Assembly (NCBI GenBank): GCA_022839625.1
Contig: JALHJL010000016.1
Coordinates: 1-64,000 of the forward strand
Direction: 5' to 3'
Source of the DNA: Phycisphaerales bacterium
GTDB taxonomy: Bacteria > Planctomycetota > Phycisphaerae > UBA1845 > Fen-1342
DNA length: 64,000 nt
Shown: one piece after another, positions 1-9,256 of the stretch
Layout of the letters: every line of letters starts with the position of its first letter
Position numbering within the stretch: position 1 is the stretch's first letter
The notes under the pieces: model-generated
What the model was told of the DNA's origin: nothing
The model's input: the letters and a program-made list of their open reading frames with translations, nothing else
The model's database searches: none
Program-made: the position numbers and the translations under genes

Positions 1-19
1 CGCTCTCGTTCATTCCCAT
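1..19 (-). CDS. Possible first codons of a truncated divergent gene
   Basis: On the minus strand an ATG at 19 is preceded by AGGAG with about 7 bases of spacing, and the frame runs open as M-G-M-N-E-S off the edge of the window. Six codons cannot identify a product. It is reported because the Shine-Dalgarno sequence is good and the orientation is divergent from the lipoprotein gene that follows. Confidence 0.3.
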
Positions 20-178
20 AGCTGTCTCCTGTTTCGAAATTCCACACCGGGCAGCATAACCGCCCGGCAGGGGACAGCCTTTCATGGGATTACAGGCGTG
101 CGGCCCGCGGAGACTTCCGCGGCGGACTGCTGGGGCCAGAACCACGCCGGCGGTAAACTGGCGCGCATGCGGGCATGC

Positions 179-1336
179 ATGCCAGTAAGACGCTGGGGGG
201 GATACGCGGTGGCGTTGTGTCTGGGGGCCGGCTTCCTCGGTTCGCTCGGCCTGATGAGTGCCGGCTGCCCCGGCGGTTCTGCCGGCGGCCAATCCGCCGG
301 CGGCGAGCCGACGACGCCCGCCACGCCGGGCGAGCCTCAGGGCGGCGGCAACGAGCCCCCGGCGACCGCACCGTCTACGACGCCGGCCAGCCGCGCGACG
401 CGAAAGGCGGCGATCGAGATCAATGGCGTGTATGTGCTCGGTCTGGAGGGCCGGTCCGCCGCCTTCCTGAGGCCGCTGCTCGACAGCGGCGTAATCGACG
501 GGTTCTCGTTGCGAGCGGGATGGGGCGAGGTCGAGCCGCGCGAGGACACGTACGACTGGTCGCGGTTCGATCCCGTCATAGCGCTGGCCGCGGAGCGCGG
601 CAAAAAGATCATGCTGCGCGTCCTGCCGGGCGTCAGATCGCCCGAATGGGTCTACGCGGCCGGTGCCGCGCGCTTTGAGTTCGAGGACGTTAACCCGTAT
701 CACGCCACGGCGGGCGAAATCCTGTCCATGCCCGTACCCTGGGACCCCGTCTACTTGAAGAAGTGGCTCGAGTTCGTGGCCGCCTTCGGCGCCAAGTACG
801 CGGACCATCCGGCCGTGACCATCGTCGCGGTCACCGGGCCGGCCACGGGCGGCGAGATGCACCTGGCAGACAAGCGGGGGGCCGACGCCTGGCTCGCCGC
901 CGGGTACTCCGACGCCGTGCTCGTCGAGACCTGGAAGCAGGTCATTGACGGGTTCAGCGCGGCGTTCCCGCGGCAGCGTCTGACGGTCGCGATCGCGCAC
1001 CCCACCACGTTGGGCAATCCGCAGCGCGTGGTCGATCAGGTGGTCCAATACTGTGCGGAGACCGGGTGTGGCATTCAGGGCAATTGGCTGGCGGCGAAGA
1101 CCCAGCCGCAGAACCCCCTCTACCGTCGGGTCGCTGCCCACGCCGCCGTTGCCCCCGTCGGCTTTCAGATGTTGTCCGCCGCGGGGCAGGCGCGGTTCGG
1201 CGGCGAGCTGCGTACGGCTATCGACCTGGCGCTCAAGGCGGACGCCTCTTACCTGGAAATCTACCTGGCCGATGTCTCCGCGTACCCCGACGACGTCGCA
1301 TACGCCCACGAGCAATTGGTCGGATTGCGGAAATAG
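179..1336 (+). CDS. Secreted glycoside-hydrolase-like lipoprotein (TIM-barrel, clan GH-A type)
   Basis: A 385-residue protein with a hydrophobic leader ending in MSAGC, a lipobox-like site with Ser rather than Leu at -3. A Pro/Gly/Thr-rich linker of about 60 residues follows. The rest looks like an alpha/beta barrel of the GH-A/GH42 kind: an R-x-G-W-x-E-V-E-P segment early on, Glu226 in the GGEMH segment (candidate acid/base) and Glu360 in YLEIY (candidate nucleophile). It probably acts on polysaccharide outside the cytoplasm; the substrate cannot be told. The start at 179 is chosen because it gives a compact signal peptide; ATG 167 is an alternative. The gene is transcribed convergently with the next one. 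Confidence 0.6.
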   Translation: MPVRRWGGYAVALCLGAGFLGSLGLMSAGCPGGSAGGQSAGGEPTTPATPGEPQGGGNEPPATAPSTTPASRATRKAAIEINGVYVLGLEGRSAAFLRPLLDSGVIDGFSLRAGWGEVEPREDTYDWSRFDPVIALAAERGKKIMLRVLPGVRSPEWVYAAGAARFEFEDVNPYHATAGEILSMPVPWDPVYLKKWLEFVAAFGAKYADHPAVTIVAVTGPATGGEMHLADKRGADAWLAAGYSDAVLVETWKQVIDGFSAAFPRQRLTVAIAHPTTLGNPQRVVDQVVQYCAETGCGIQGNWLAAKTQPQNPLYRRVAAHAAVAPVGFQMLSAAGQARFGGELRTAIDLALKADASYLEIYLADVSAYPDDVAYAHEQLVGLRK

Positions 1337-1349
1337 CGGCAGCAACGGT

Positions 1350-1370
1350 GCGCGGCGGGTCGTGCCGCGC
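1350..1370. terminator. GC-rich hairpin between convergent genes
   Basis: GCGCGGC (1350-1356) and GCCGCGC (1364-1370) form a perfect 7-bp stem with a 7-base loop in the 37-base gap between two convergent stop codons. There is no U-tract, so it is at best a weak or factor-assisted bidirectional terminator. Confidence 0.35.
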
Positions 1371-1373
1371 GGC

Positions 1374-4300
1374 TCACGGGAGAAGCACCGTCGGTGCCTC
1401 GTTGAGCGCGGTCTCGCTGCGCTGCTGCAAATCGGCCGGCAGGTGATTGCGGCCGAACAGAAACACCAGCGTCCGGAAGTCCTCGTAGACGACCTCCATC
1501 TGCCGGCGCACCAACTCCGACGACGCGACGCTGTTCGTGGACGTGATCGGCGCGGCGGGCGAAGTGATGAACCAGACCCGGCGGTGGCGTGCCAGAACGT
1601 TGTGGAGCTGCTCCAGGCTGGGCAGTGTCTCCTCGCCTGACAGCCGGTGCAGCGGGATGGTACGGCGGTCATCCAGCGTGAGCTGCAAGGCCATTTGGGT
1701 TTGCAGCCAGTAGTCCACGGCCGCCCCGAGGTAGACGCGGGCCTGGTTCGGCAGCGCGACCAGGACGGCGTCGCCGGGCTCCAGGTGCTCGCGGACATAG
1801 CGCGTCGCGGCCACCTGGTCCGGATTCGTGAGGACGTTCCAGTCGTCGTTGACGCCCGTGCGCCAGGCGGTCAGCTCGCGCGGTTTGACGACCGCGCCGC
1901 TGCCGACCGTCAACGTGGCAAGGACCAGGAAGGCCGCTACGCCGCGCGCGTGGGCGAGCATCGCCGGCTGCCGCAGGCGCGACACCCCGCGCACGAGCGC
2001 TTCGGCCAGCGCCACGAGTCCCGCCGCCGACAACAGCACGAGCATCGGCAGCAGGTGGTAGGCGTAGCGTGTGGTGGTCACCGGCAGCAGGAGGGCCTGC
2101 ACGAATCCCAGGCCGAGCGCGATGACGAACAGCGCCCGAGCGGGCCGGCGGAAGCGGTGGGCCGTGGTCAGGACCAGCGCGACGGCGAGCGCCGCCAACG
2201 GAATCAGCGAATCGCCGGACCAACTCGCCGTGCGGACGTAGTACCAGAGGTCGAACCCGGGGTATGTCCACATCGGCGTCATGGTGACGTCCGTGGCTCC
2301 ACTGCCGTAGAGCAGGCGCAGCGTTTGTTGCAGCGTCCGATGGGCCGACTGCACCAGAACGACGACCCCGACGAGCGCCATGCCGCCCCAGACCGACCAC
2401 TCGCAAAACAACGACCGCAGGCGGTGGCGGCGAATGACCAGCGCCGCCGCGATCATCCCCAGCGCGAGCAGGCCCGATGCTTCCCAACTGAGATACGTGC
2501 AACAGAACAGGATCGCCGTCAGCCATACCCCGCGGCGCGGCAGCGGCCCCGGCGCTGAGACCGTCCGGTAGAAGACGTAAACGGTCAGCAGCGTGAACCC
2601 CTGGAGCTGCGAGAAATACCGCCCGATCTGGCTCGTCTCGGCGCAGTACGGCGAGAAGGCGTAGAGGGCCGCGGCCGTCACGCCGACCCACCGGTTGAAC
2701 AGGTGCTTGCCGGCCACGTACAGCAACACGATGGTCAGGATGCCCCAGCACACCGCTGGCACGCGCATCACCAGCCGCTCATCGTCGAACACCAGGGCGG
2801 AAAGGGCGGTGCCGGCGTACACCAGCTCGCTCGTGGCGACGACGCCCAGTGGCATGTTCGGGCCGATCACCGCACTCGGATAGCCGCGCTCCAGGAAACC
2901 CAACGTCGCCCGATAGCCGGTGCACTCGTCGGGCGTCAACGGCTGCACCGTAAGCCCGCGGATGCGGAGGCCGGCACCGCAGAGCGTGATGACGGCCATC
3001 AGTAGCGCTACCCAATTGAGCCGCGCTGCTCCTGTCAGCGACCCCCACCCTACCCTCCCCCTAGAAGGGGGAGGGGTTTCAGCCGGCGGTCTTAGAGGTG
3101 GGGCAGCATCCGACAACTTCCCCCTCCCTCCTAGGGAGGGGGCAGGGGGAGGGTGTCGTGCGGGCAGACGAATCAGCCCGCGGCTGTGAGCCGCCAGAAC
3201 AACCCATTGGACTAACACCAAGACGCTGGCCAGCACGAACCACAGCGGCCGGTACACTCGCTCATCTGCGACACGCGGATCGTGGACCGCGATCAAAGCT
3301 GCCAGCAGCAGCGCCGCAGTGGGCACGAGCGCAACGTACGCCGGCGAGACCGCACGGCGCGGCCACAGGCTGGCCGGGCCGACGATCCACCGGTTCAGCA
3401 GGCGGGCCAGGCCCCACGCAACCAGGCCGGCGACGAACATCCAGGCTGCCTCCGCAACGAGCCAGCGAGCACGGAGCGGCCAGGGCCATTCGATCTCCGC
3501 ATCCCGGCGTGGAGCGTGCCACGGCATGCGGCTCACATCGGAGCGCGCCACGTCGCAGAGCCCCCCAGTCGACGTCGGCGTCGGCGGAATGAGCCACTCG
3601 GCGCCCGACGCCGGACGCCAGCGCCAGTCCTCACCTGTGCCGAGCGTGTAGACGTTCCCGGAATGCCCTTCCACCTCCATTTCCAGTAGCAAGTGCGGTG
3701 GCGGACGCTCGGTCGTCAGTGCGACGGCGACGTGGTTGACACCGGAGGCAACCAGCGCGGATACATCGTAGACCCACTGAGTGGCGGGCGGCCGCTGCGT
3801 CAGGCCGAGCTGCTCCTCCGTGGCATCAATGACGACGCCGTTGACCGCCAGACGATACGGGGCCGAGGCCCAGGCACGCAGCCAGGCGCGCCGCGGCCGT
3901 TCGGGGACATCCAGTTGTCCGTGCGCACTGATGTCGCCGGCGGTCGGTAGGTCCGGGCTGATCCAGCGGCCGAATCCGGGCGTCATGAGCGCCCGCGGCG
4001 GCGAGTTCACAATGGCCCGGAGGGTCGCGGTGCCGCGTTCGGGTGCTGCCCAGCCTGCATCGTCGAAATCGCAGGTGAACCAGTAGCTGCCGCGCCGCTC
4101 AAAGACCGTCTGGCAGCGCCACGGTCCATCCACCCCGAACGTCTGCTGCGCGTCATCGTCCTCCAACCAGTAGCCGCCGCGGACGGCGACCTCGGGCGGC
4201 CGGGCCGTCTGGTACTGCTGCGCGCTGATGGCGAGGAAGTTCTCGCCGGCCTCCAGGTAGGGCGCGATGTCGGCCAGGACGGCGACGTCGTAGCCCGGGT

Positions 4301-4574
4301 TCTGCTGCACGCCGATGCTGTTGCCGTTGACCAAGACTTCGAGGCGATCGCGCCCGAGGACCTCGATCCAGGCGGTCCGCGCGCGCCGCGGGAGGTGCAG
4401 CGCGCGGCGGAGGTACAGCCGCTTGTCGTCCGGGGAGGGGGACCGCAGCGTGGTCACTGCCCCGCCGACCACGTAGTCGCGGGAGACGGCCGGCCCGGCG
4501 ATGCGCCAGAGCCAGTGTCCGGCGCCGACGCCGAAGGTCGCGAGAATCAGGAAATGGGCAAACCGGGCGCGCAT
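1374..4574 (-). CDS. GT39-like membrane glycosyltransferase with two N-terminal jelly-roll domains
   Basis: A 1066-residue protein. After one N-terminal membrane segment, residues about 50-340 hold two beta-sandwich modules of the galactose-binding type (DRLEVLVNGNSIG, then APYRLAVNGVVID). From about residue 370 come a dozen or more membrane helices with a GT-C core: an acidic LTPDEC motif in the first periplasmic loop and the QIGRYFSQLQGF segment seen in dolichyl-phosphate-mannose-type transferases. It probably moves a lipid-linked sugar onto an extracytoplasmic acceptor, with the jelly rolls binding glycan. Residues about 466-508 are a Pro/Gly/Arg-rich stretch encoded by a repeat (3040-3165). 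Its ATG directly follows the TGA of the upstream TPR gene, so translation is coupled. It is the last gene of the minus-strand cluster. Confidence 0.75.
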   Translation of the reverse strand: MRARFAHFLILATFGVGAGHWLWRIAGPAVSRDYVVGGAVTTLRSPSPDDKRLYLRRALHLPRRARTAWIEVLGRDRLEVLVNGNSIGVQQNPGYDVAVLADIAPYLEAGENFLAISAQQYQTARPPEVAVRGGYWLEDDDAQQTFGVDGPWRCQTVFERRGSYWFTCDFDDAGWAAPERGTATLRAIVNSPPRALMTPGFGRWISPDLPTAGDISAHGQLDVPERPRRAWLRAWASAPYRLAVNGVVIDATEEQLGLTQRPPATQWVYDVSALVASGVNHVAVALTTERPPPHLLLEMEVEGHSGNVYTLGTGEDWRWRPASGAEWLIPPTPTSTGGLCDVARSDVSRMPWHAPRRDAEIEWPWPLRARWLVAEAAWMFVAGLVAWGLARLLNRWIVGPASLWPRRAVSPAYVALVPTAALLLAALIAVHDPRVADERVYRPLWFVLASVLVLVQWVVLAAHSRGLIRLPARHPPPAPSLGGRGKLSDAAPPLRPPAETPPPSRGRVGWGSLTGAARLNWVALLMAVITLCGAGLRIRGLTVQPLTPDECTGYRATLGFLERGYPSAVIGPNMPLGVVATSELVYAGTALSALVFDDERLVMRVPAVCWGILTIVLLYVAGKHLFNRWVGVTAAALYAFSPYCAETSQIGRYFSQLQGFTLLTVYVFYRTVSAPGPLPRRGVWLTAILFCCTYLSWEASGLLALGMIAAALVIRRHRLRSLFCEWSVWGGMALVGVVVLVQSAHRTLQQTLRLLYGSGATDVTMTPMWTYPGFDLWYYVRTASWSGDSLIPLAALAVALVLTTAHRFRRPARALFVIALGLGFVQALLLPVTTTRYAYHLLPMLVLLSAAGLVALAEALVRGVSRLRQPAMLAHARGVAAFLVLATLTVGSGAVVKPRELTAWRTGVNDDWNVLTNPDQVAATRYVREHLEPGDAVLVALPNQARVYLGAAVDYWLQTQMALQLTLDDRRTIPLHRLSGEETLPSLEQLHNVLARHRRVWFITSPAAPITSTNSVASSELVRRQMEVVYEDFRTLVFLFGRNHLPADLQQRSETALNEAPTVLLP
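3040..3165 (+). repeat. G-rich palindromic repeat inside a coding sequence, copy 1
   Basis: About 120 bases rich in CCCTCCCCCT and its complement, with roughly inverted ends. Its core at 3106-3154 matches the reverse complement of 56599-56647 at 44 of 49 positions. Here the element is read in frame as a Pro/Gly/Arg-rich linker between membrane segments of the glycosyltransferase, in the orientation opposite to that of copy 2 relative to its host gene. Confidence 0.8.
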
Positions 4575-6026
4575 TCACATTCCGAGCAGACCGCGCTGGG
4601 CGCGGAAGTTCACCTGCTTGGGAAGGTTGTAGACCTTTGTCGATGCCTCGTAGCGGGCGCGGGCTTCCGCGAAGCGGCCCCCGTCGAAGTACGTGTCGCC
4701 CAGCATGGCAAGCAGCGCCGCGCGCAGCGTTCGGTCGGTCCGAAGCTGCGGCAGGAGCGGATCCACCATATCGGCGATCGCGCCCGGATCGTCGCGATGG
4801 GAGCGGGCACGGACCGTCGCCACCATCAGGAGACGGAAGCCCGGCGAAGGGTCAGCCTCCGCCGCCGCCTGCCATCCTTCTTCCGCGCTATGGAAGCGCC
4901 CGCTATGGAAGTCGCTGGCGGCTCGTTCGGAGATGAGGCTCGCCAGCCACCGGCGCGCCGCCGGCGTGGGCTGGTCGTGGCGCACCAACTCGCTCAGCTC
5001 TGCGATCGCGCACCGCCATTCCTCATTCCGGGCCAGTTGCTGCGCGTGAAAGTAGCTGGCGGCCGGGGATGCACGCGACTGGCGGTAATCCAGCCGCCCC
5101 AGAAGCACCCACGTACGTTCGATCTGCCGGAGCTCGGGGAAGAGCTCGAGTGCGGCAGCGGCGTGACGCTCGGCGGCTTCCCAGTCGCCGCGGGCTTCGG
5201 CCTGTGCCGCCCGCTGCCAACGCCACTCCGCGAACAGTCGCGGGGACGTCAGGGCGACCGCCAGGACCGCCCCAGCCGCGCTCCACAGCGCCAGATGTCC
5301 GATGCGTCGCCCCAGCCCGCCGCCCGTCGCGAGCAGACACGCCACCGCCGCCAACAGGAGCGGCAGCAGCCGGTGCGTGTTCAGATACACGCCGCCGCGC
5401 AGCAGCGAGCCACGTTCGAAGCCCCCATCCGCGGGCTCTTGGACGCGGGGACTGTCGGTGATCCGCAAGGGCGGCTCGATGGTCCCCGCCAGCACGGTCA
5501 CGAGTTGCCTGCGCTGATCGAGCTGGTCGTCCAGCAGTGCGGTCAGCTCCGGGTGATTCAGCGCCACGGTTGCCACGCAGCCCAGCACCACGCACACGAG
5601 CAGGCCCGCGGCCAGTGCGAACCGATTCGGCCGTCGCAGCGCGACCAGCACGCCCACGGCAACGGCGGCCCACAAGACGAAGCCGGGACTCGCGGCGACC
5701 AGCTCGCGCGGGCCGTAGAGCATCGCCGCCGGTGACGGCGTGTGTTGCCCAGCACCCCGCAATGGAAGGTGAAACGTGCGGATGTCGTCGCTGAGCGGCG
5801 GCCGCAGCCAGCCACCCGACGCCAGCCACGCCATCAGCGCCAGGAAGCACAGACACAAGCCCCGGTACGAAAACAGCCGCGTAAGCCCCCACACGACGAC
5901 CCCGAGCACGCCAAGCACCGCGCCCGCCGGCCGCCTGATCCACGATCCGAACCGCGACCATGCCGACAGCCAGTGGCCGGGCCGTTCGGATGCTCCTGGG
6001 TTCACCGAGACGGATTGGCCGGACAT
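4575..6026 (-). CDS. Membrane protein with C-terminal TPR repeats
   Basis: A 483-residue protein. The N-terminal half has about five hydrophobic segments (around residues 30-80, 110-160 and 220-265) separated by a periplasmic-looking part. From about residue 275 the sequence is a run of helical pairs with TPR spacing (GDWEAAERHAAAALELFP, and later GDTYFDGGRFAEARARYE). No enzymatic motif is seen. It probably acts as a scaffold for the neighbouring glycosyltransferase, phosphodiesterases and fusion protein. The start ATG lies one base after the stop of the adaptor gene, and its own stop abuts the next ATG, so it sits inside a tightly coupled operon. Confidence 0.65.
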   Translation of the reverse strand: MSGQSVSVNPGASERPGHWLSAWSRFGSWIRRPAGAVLGVLGVVVWGLTRLFSYRGLCLCFLALMAWLASGGWLRPPLSDDIRTFHLPLRGAGQHTPSPAAMLYGPRELVAASPGFVLWAAVAVGVLVALRRPNRFALAAGLLVCVVLGCVATVALNHPELTALLDDQLDQRRQLVTVLAGTIEPPLRITDSPRVQEPADGGFERGSLLRGGVYLNTHRLLPLLLAAVACLLATGGGLGRRIGHLALWSAAGAVLAVALTSPRLFAEWRWQRAAQAEARGDWEAAERHAAAALELFPELRQIERTWVLLGRLDYRQSRASPAASYFHAQQLARNEEWRCAIAELSELVRHDQPTPAARRWLASLISERAASDFHSGRFHSAEEGWQAAAEADPSPGFRLLMVATVRARSHRDDPGAIADMVDPLLPQLRTDRTLRAALLAMLGDTYFDGGRFAEARARYEASTKVYNLPKQVNFRAQRGLLGM

Positions 6027-6027
6027 G

Positions 6028-7380
6028 TCACTTCCGCCGCGCCCAACGCTCCCAGTCGATGTCGACCGGCTCGTTGTCCCGGAGACTCTGTTGTCCGTAG
6101 ACGATGACCTCGTCGCCGGCGTTGAGCCCGGCCGCGATCTCCACCACGCCGGGTTCGAGAATCGGACCGGTCTTGACTTCGCGCATGCGCGCCCGTCCGT
6201 CCTCGACCACGAACGCCATGGCGCGGGTGCCCAGGTCGATCACGGCCAGGGCCGGCGCGCTGGTGGCCTGACGTGACACCTGGATGCGCGCGTACCCGGT
6301 CACGCCGACCCGGATGCGGTGCGTCGGGTTGGGCAGCTCGACGATCACCGGCACGACGCGCTTGGGAGTGTCCACGTGAATGGGAATGCGTGTCGCCGTC
6401 CCGCGGAACGTCTCCTTGGGGAAGGTGTCCAGTACCACGTCCACCGGCTGGCCGACGGAAAGCTCGTCGCTGCGCTCCTGCGGGAAGTCAAGCTGCACGA
6501 GGATCGGATCAACCCGCATCATCAAACCGAGAATCGTCTCATCGTCGATCGACTGCCCCGCGGTAACACGCATCTCGGTCACGTATCCGTCGAACGGGCT
6601 GCGAATCTGACATTGGTCGAGGTCCGCTTCCGCCAGAGCAAGCTCGGCGCGGGCCGACTCGACGGCGGCGACGGCCTTCTCGAGCTCCGCCTTGTCGCGC
6701 AGCGGCCCCAGTACCATGTCGGAACGTGCCCGCTGCTCGCGCACGCGCGTCCGGGTCAGCTCCGCCTGCGCCTCGCTGTAGGCGGTGGCCGCGCTCAGCC
6801 GTTCGGTCACGGCCGCCGTCTCTTGCGCGTACAGCCGGTCCAGCCGTTCGTACTCCTCCTTCGTGTACGCCACGGCCGCCGTCCGGAACTGCACCTCGTC
6901 GATGGCGTTTTGCAGCTCGACCTCGCGGACGACGGCGTTTTCCTTGACGGACGCCTCCGCCTGGGCGAGCGCCGCCTCCGCCGAGACCAGGCGGCTGCGT
7001 TTTTCAGCCACCGCGCGCTCGAAGTGGTCGGTGTCGAGCTCGAGCACGACCTGGCCGGCGGCCAGGCGCGTGCCGTCGAGCGCCAGGACCCTGCGTATGG
7101 TCGGGTTCCGCTCGCGGAAGCGCAGCGCCGGCCCGATCTTCAGCTTCGCCTGCTCGTAGGGAATGGTCAACGCGGTCGCGCCGACCACGGTGCTCACGGG
7201 TCCGGAGGAAACCAGCGTCGTTCGCACGGGGATCGGCCGCTGGGCGTCGCGGGCCAGCGCGGCGTCGCTCATCTGTTTGGCGCGACTGGCCGTGGACCGC
7301 AGGCGCCAGACCCCGAGCGCGACCAGAATCAGCACTGGAATCCAAAGCCAGGGGCTGAGCCAGGTACGACGTCGCGCCAT
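6028..7380 (-). CDS. Membrane-fusion (HlyD/RND adaptor) protein
   Basis: A 450-residue periplasmic adaptor. Residues about 9-26 are a single membrane anchor. A biotinyl-lipoyl half (LALDGTRLAAGQVVLELD), a long coiled-coil hairpin from about residue 120 to 220 full of Ala/Glu/Arg heptads, the second lipoyl half (IRSPFDGYVTEMRV) and a beta-barrel domain follow. Such adaptors link inner-membrane transporters to outer-membrane channels, but no pump gene is present nearby. The start at 7380 is preceded by GGAGAAACGC. An open frame continues upstream to 7590, but that part runs through tandem repeats and into the next gene. Confidence 0.8.
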   Translation of the reverse strand: MARRRTWLSPWLWIPVLILVALGVWRLRSTASRAKQMSDAALARDAQRPIPVRTTLVSSGPVSTVVGATALTIPYEQAKLKIGPALRFRERNPTIRRVLALDGTRLAAGQVVLELDTDHFERAVAEKRSRLVSAEAALAQAEASVKENAVVREVELQNAIDEVQFRTAAVAYTKEEYERLDRLYAQETAAVTERLSAATAYSEAQAELTRTRVREQRARSDMVLGPLRDKAELEKAVAAVESARAELALAEADLDQCQIRSPFDGYVTEMRVTAGQSIDDETILGLMMRVDPILVQLDFPQERSDELSVGQPVDVVLDTFPKETFRGTATRIPIHVDTPKRVVPVIVELPNPTHRIRVGVTGYARIQVSRQATSAPALAVIDLGTRAMAFVVEDGRARMREVKTGPILEPGVVEIAAGLNAGDEVIVYGQQSLRDNEPVDIDWERWARRK

Positions 7381-7415
7381 GCGTTTCTCCTGCGCTCTCC
7401 GGCAGCCGAGGCGGG

Positions 7416-7472
7416 CCGGGACGCCCGCCCCACCCAGGCGAGGATGCCCAGCCCACCTTGGCGGGGATGCCC
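7416..7472 (-). repeat. 23-bp tandem repeat between genes
   Basis: Read on the minus strand, a unit beginning GGGCATCCCCGCC (7450-7472) is followed by a second 23-bp unit beginning GGGCATCCTCGCC (7427-7449) and a partial third (7416-7426). It fills most of the gap between the phosphodiesterase and adaptor genes. Confidence 0.6.
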
Positions 7473-7486
7473 GCCTAGCCGGAACG

Positions 7487-9226
7487 TCACTCCAGATAGC
7501 CCAGGTCCTGTAGCCGTTTCGCCATGACGGCGTCCTCGTCGGGCGTGTAATTCGCTCCGCCGGCTGCGGCCGTCTCGGCCGCCGCCGCACCGCGAGCTGC
7601 GGGACGGGCCGTCACGAACTCCGGCCGGAAGGCGTCCGCGAGGACAACACCATCCATATCGGACGGGACGGGTTGGTCCAATAAATACAGGATGGTCGGG
7701 GCGATGTCCATGAGGCGGGCACTCTCGATCGCTCTCCCCGCAGCCACCATCGGTCCCTGGGCGAGGAAGATGCCGTAGTCCCGGTGGCTGCCGCTCTTGG
7801 CCGCGTAGAACTTGAGCGAGCCGGGCGCATCGGGGCGGAGGCGGACCAACGAGCCCCTCCCGTCCGCCTGCCGCGACGACTTGCCCTGATAGGCGTATCC
7901 CCCGGGCGTCCGGGTCACCACGAGCAGGTCCGGGGCCCGGTCAAGATACGGCCCCACGTACAGTTCCTCCCGGTGGTACACCTCGGCCACGACCTTCTCG
8001 CCGCTCAGCGGGTCGACCCACGCGTGGAGCCGCTCCCGCAGCCGCGCGACGACCTCATCGTACTCGTGGCCCGGCTCCACGATGCCCTGCGGCTCCTGCC
8101 CCTTCACGTTGACCCAGATGTTCTGCAAGTACGGCAGTTCCTCGCTGAACGCCTGCGTCCGCGACCAGTCGATCCCCCCGAAGCGCAGATACGACTCCAT
8201 GCGGCCGGCAAGCTGCGGCCGGCGGCGGAAGATGTGCGTCTTGATCGCCGGCGGCAGGAACCGCAGCCCCCAGTGCTTGGCCCGGTTCACCAGCCGAAAG
8301 CCGATGCCCGAGTCGGCGCTGCCGTTTCCGGCGAACGTCAAGAAACCCTCCTCCGCCAGCCAGCGGTTCATGTGAATCACGCGGTCTCCCGATCCGCCGA
8401 AGCCGTGATCGGAGACCATCAGTCGCACGCAGTCCGGCGGGCACGCCTCCAGCAACAGGCCGAGCATCTCGTCGAGCCTGGCGTAGACCTGGTAGATGGC
8501 GTCCGCCACGCGGGCGGAAGACGGCTTGCTGTACAGCGGGCTGCGCGGATCGGTGAACCGCCAGAAGTGGTGGCCGACCAGATCCGACTCGCCGAAGAGG
8601 ACCATGAACAAGTCCCACGGCTCACGTTCCAGAAGGTAGCGCGCGGTACGGGCCTTCATCGTCAGGGTATCGAGGATCAGGTCGAGCGCCGCTTCATGCT
8701 GGTCCGTGCTCATCAGCGGCATGATGTTCGCCGCCGTCACATAGGACCCGACGTTCCGCCGAATCTCGCCGAGCAGCTCCGGCGGGTAGACGCTGCTCGA
8801 ATCCGTGCGGCTGCCGGAGCCGGGCGCGTCAAAGCCACAGATCAGCACGCCGTTGACGGGTTCCGGAGGATACGACACGGGCAGGCCCATGCAGGCGACA
8901 CGTCGGCCAGCGTCGCTCAGCAAGCGCCAGATGGTCTTGGCCCGCAGGGAACGCGCATTCACGAACTGGACCTGGTGGGTGCCGGGGATGCGCTCCGTGA
9001 AGTCGAACACCCCGTGCCGGCCCGGGTTCTTGCCCGTCATGAACGTCGCCCAGGCCGGGTACGTGAACGGCGGGATCGTCGAGCGCAGGGGGCCGTGGGC
9101 GCTGTTGCGCCGGAAGGCGGCGAAGTTGGGCAGCTTGCCCTGCCGGACCCACGGGTCGAGCAGGTCGAACGTTGCGCCGTCCCAGCCAATCACGACGACA
9201 CGGTGGTTTTGTGGTCGGCTTGCCAT
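7487..9226 (-). CDS. Type I phosphodiesterase / alkaline-phosphatase-superfamily protein
   Basis: A 579-residue protein of the COG3379 kind (AP-superfamily phosphohydrolases). The metal-binding WDGA motif is near residue 15. The segment FTYPAWATFMTGKNPGRHG carries the nucleophile Thr position of nucleotide pyrophosphatases, and the SDHGFG motif near residue 270 gives further metal ligands. The C-terminus ends in RLQDLGYLE, a tail shared with the paralogue next door. No signal peptide is evident, although relatives often act on membrane phosphate esters. It probably hydrolyses or transfers a phosphodiester on an envelope lipid or glycan. It has an adjacent tandem paralogue and lies in the glycoconjugate cluster. 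Confidence 0.75.
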   Translation of the reverse strand: MASRPQNHRVVVIGWDGATFDLLDPWVRQGKLPNFAAFRRNSAHGPLRSTIPPFTYPAWATFMTGKNPGRHGVFDFTERIPGTHQVQFVNARSLRAKTIWRLLSDAGRRVACMGLPVSYPPEPVNGVLICGFDAPGSGSRTDSSSVYPPELLGEIRRNVGSYVTAANIMPLMSTDQHEAALDLILDTLTMKARTARYLLEREPWDLFMVLFGESDLVGHHFWRFTDPRSPLYSKPSSARVADAIYQVYARLDEMLGLLLEACPPDCVRLMVSDHGFGGSGDRVIHMNRWLAEEGFLTFAGNGSADSGIGFRLVNRAKHWGLRFLPPAIKTHIFRRRPQLAGRMESYLRFGGIDWSRTQAFSEELPYLQNIWVNVKGQEPQGIVEPGHEYDEVVARLRERLHAWVDPLSGEKVVAEVYHREELYVGPYLDRAPDLLVVTRTPGGYAYQGKSSRQADGRGSLVRLRPDAPGSLKFYAAKSGSHRDYGIFLAQGPMVAAGRAIESARLMDIAPTILYLLDQPVPSDMDGVVLADAFRPEFVTARPAARGAAAAETAAAGGANYTPDEDAVMAKRLQDLGYLE

Positions 9227-9256
9227 GGTTCTCTACCCATTGTCCTGGCCAACGCC

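Noticed and set aside
1647..2558. Long open frame antisense to the GT39-like gene
   Set aside because: GC-rich shadow frame with Arg/Gln-rich low-complexity translation, no ribosome site and no recognisable motif, while the other strand encodes a clear membrane protein. The same reason applies to other antisense frames (for example 6319-7527, 7784-9496, 12986-14989, 56984-57997).
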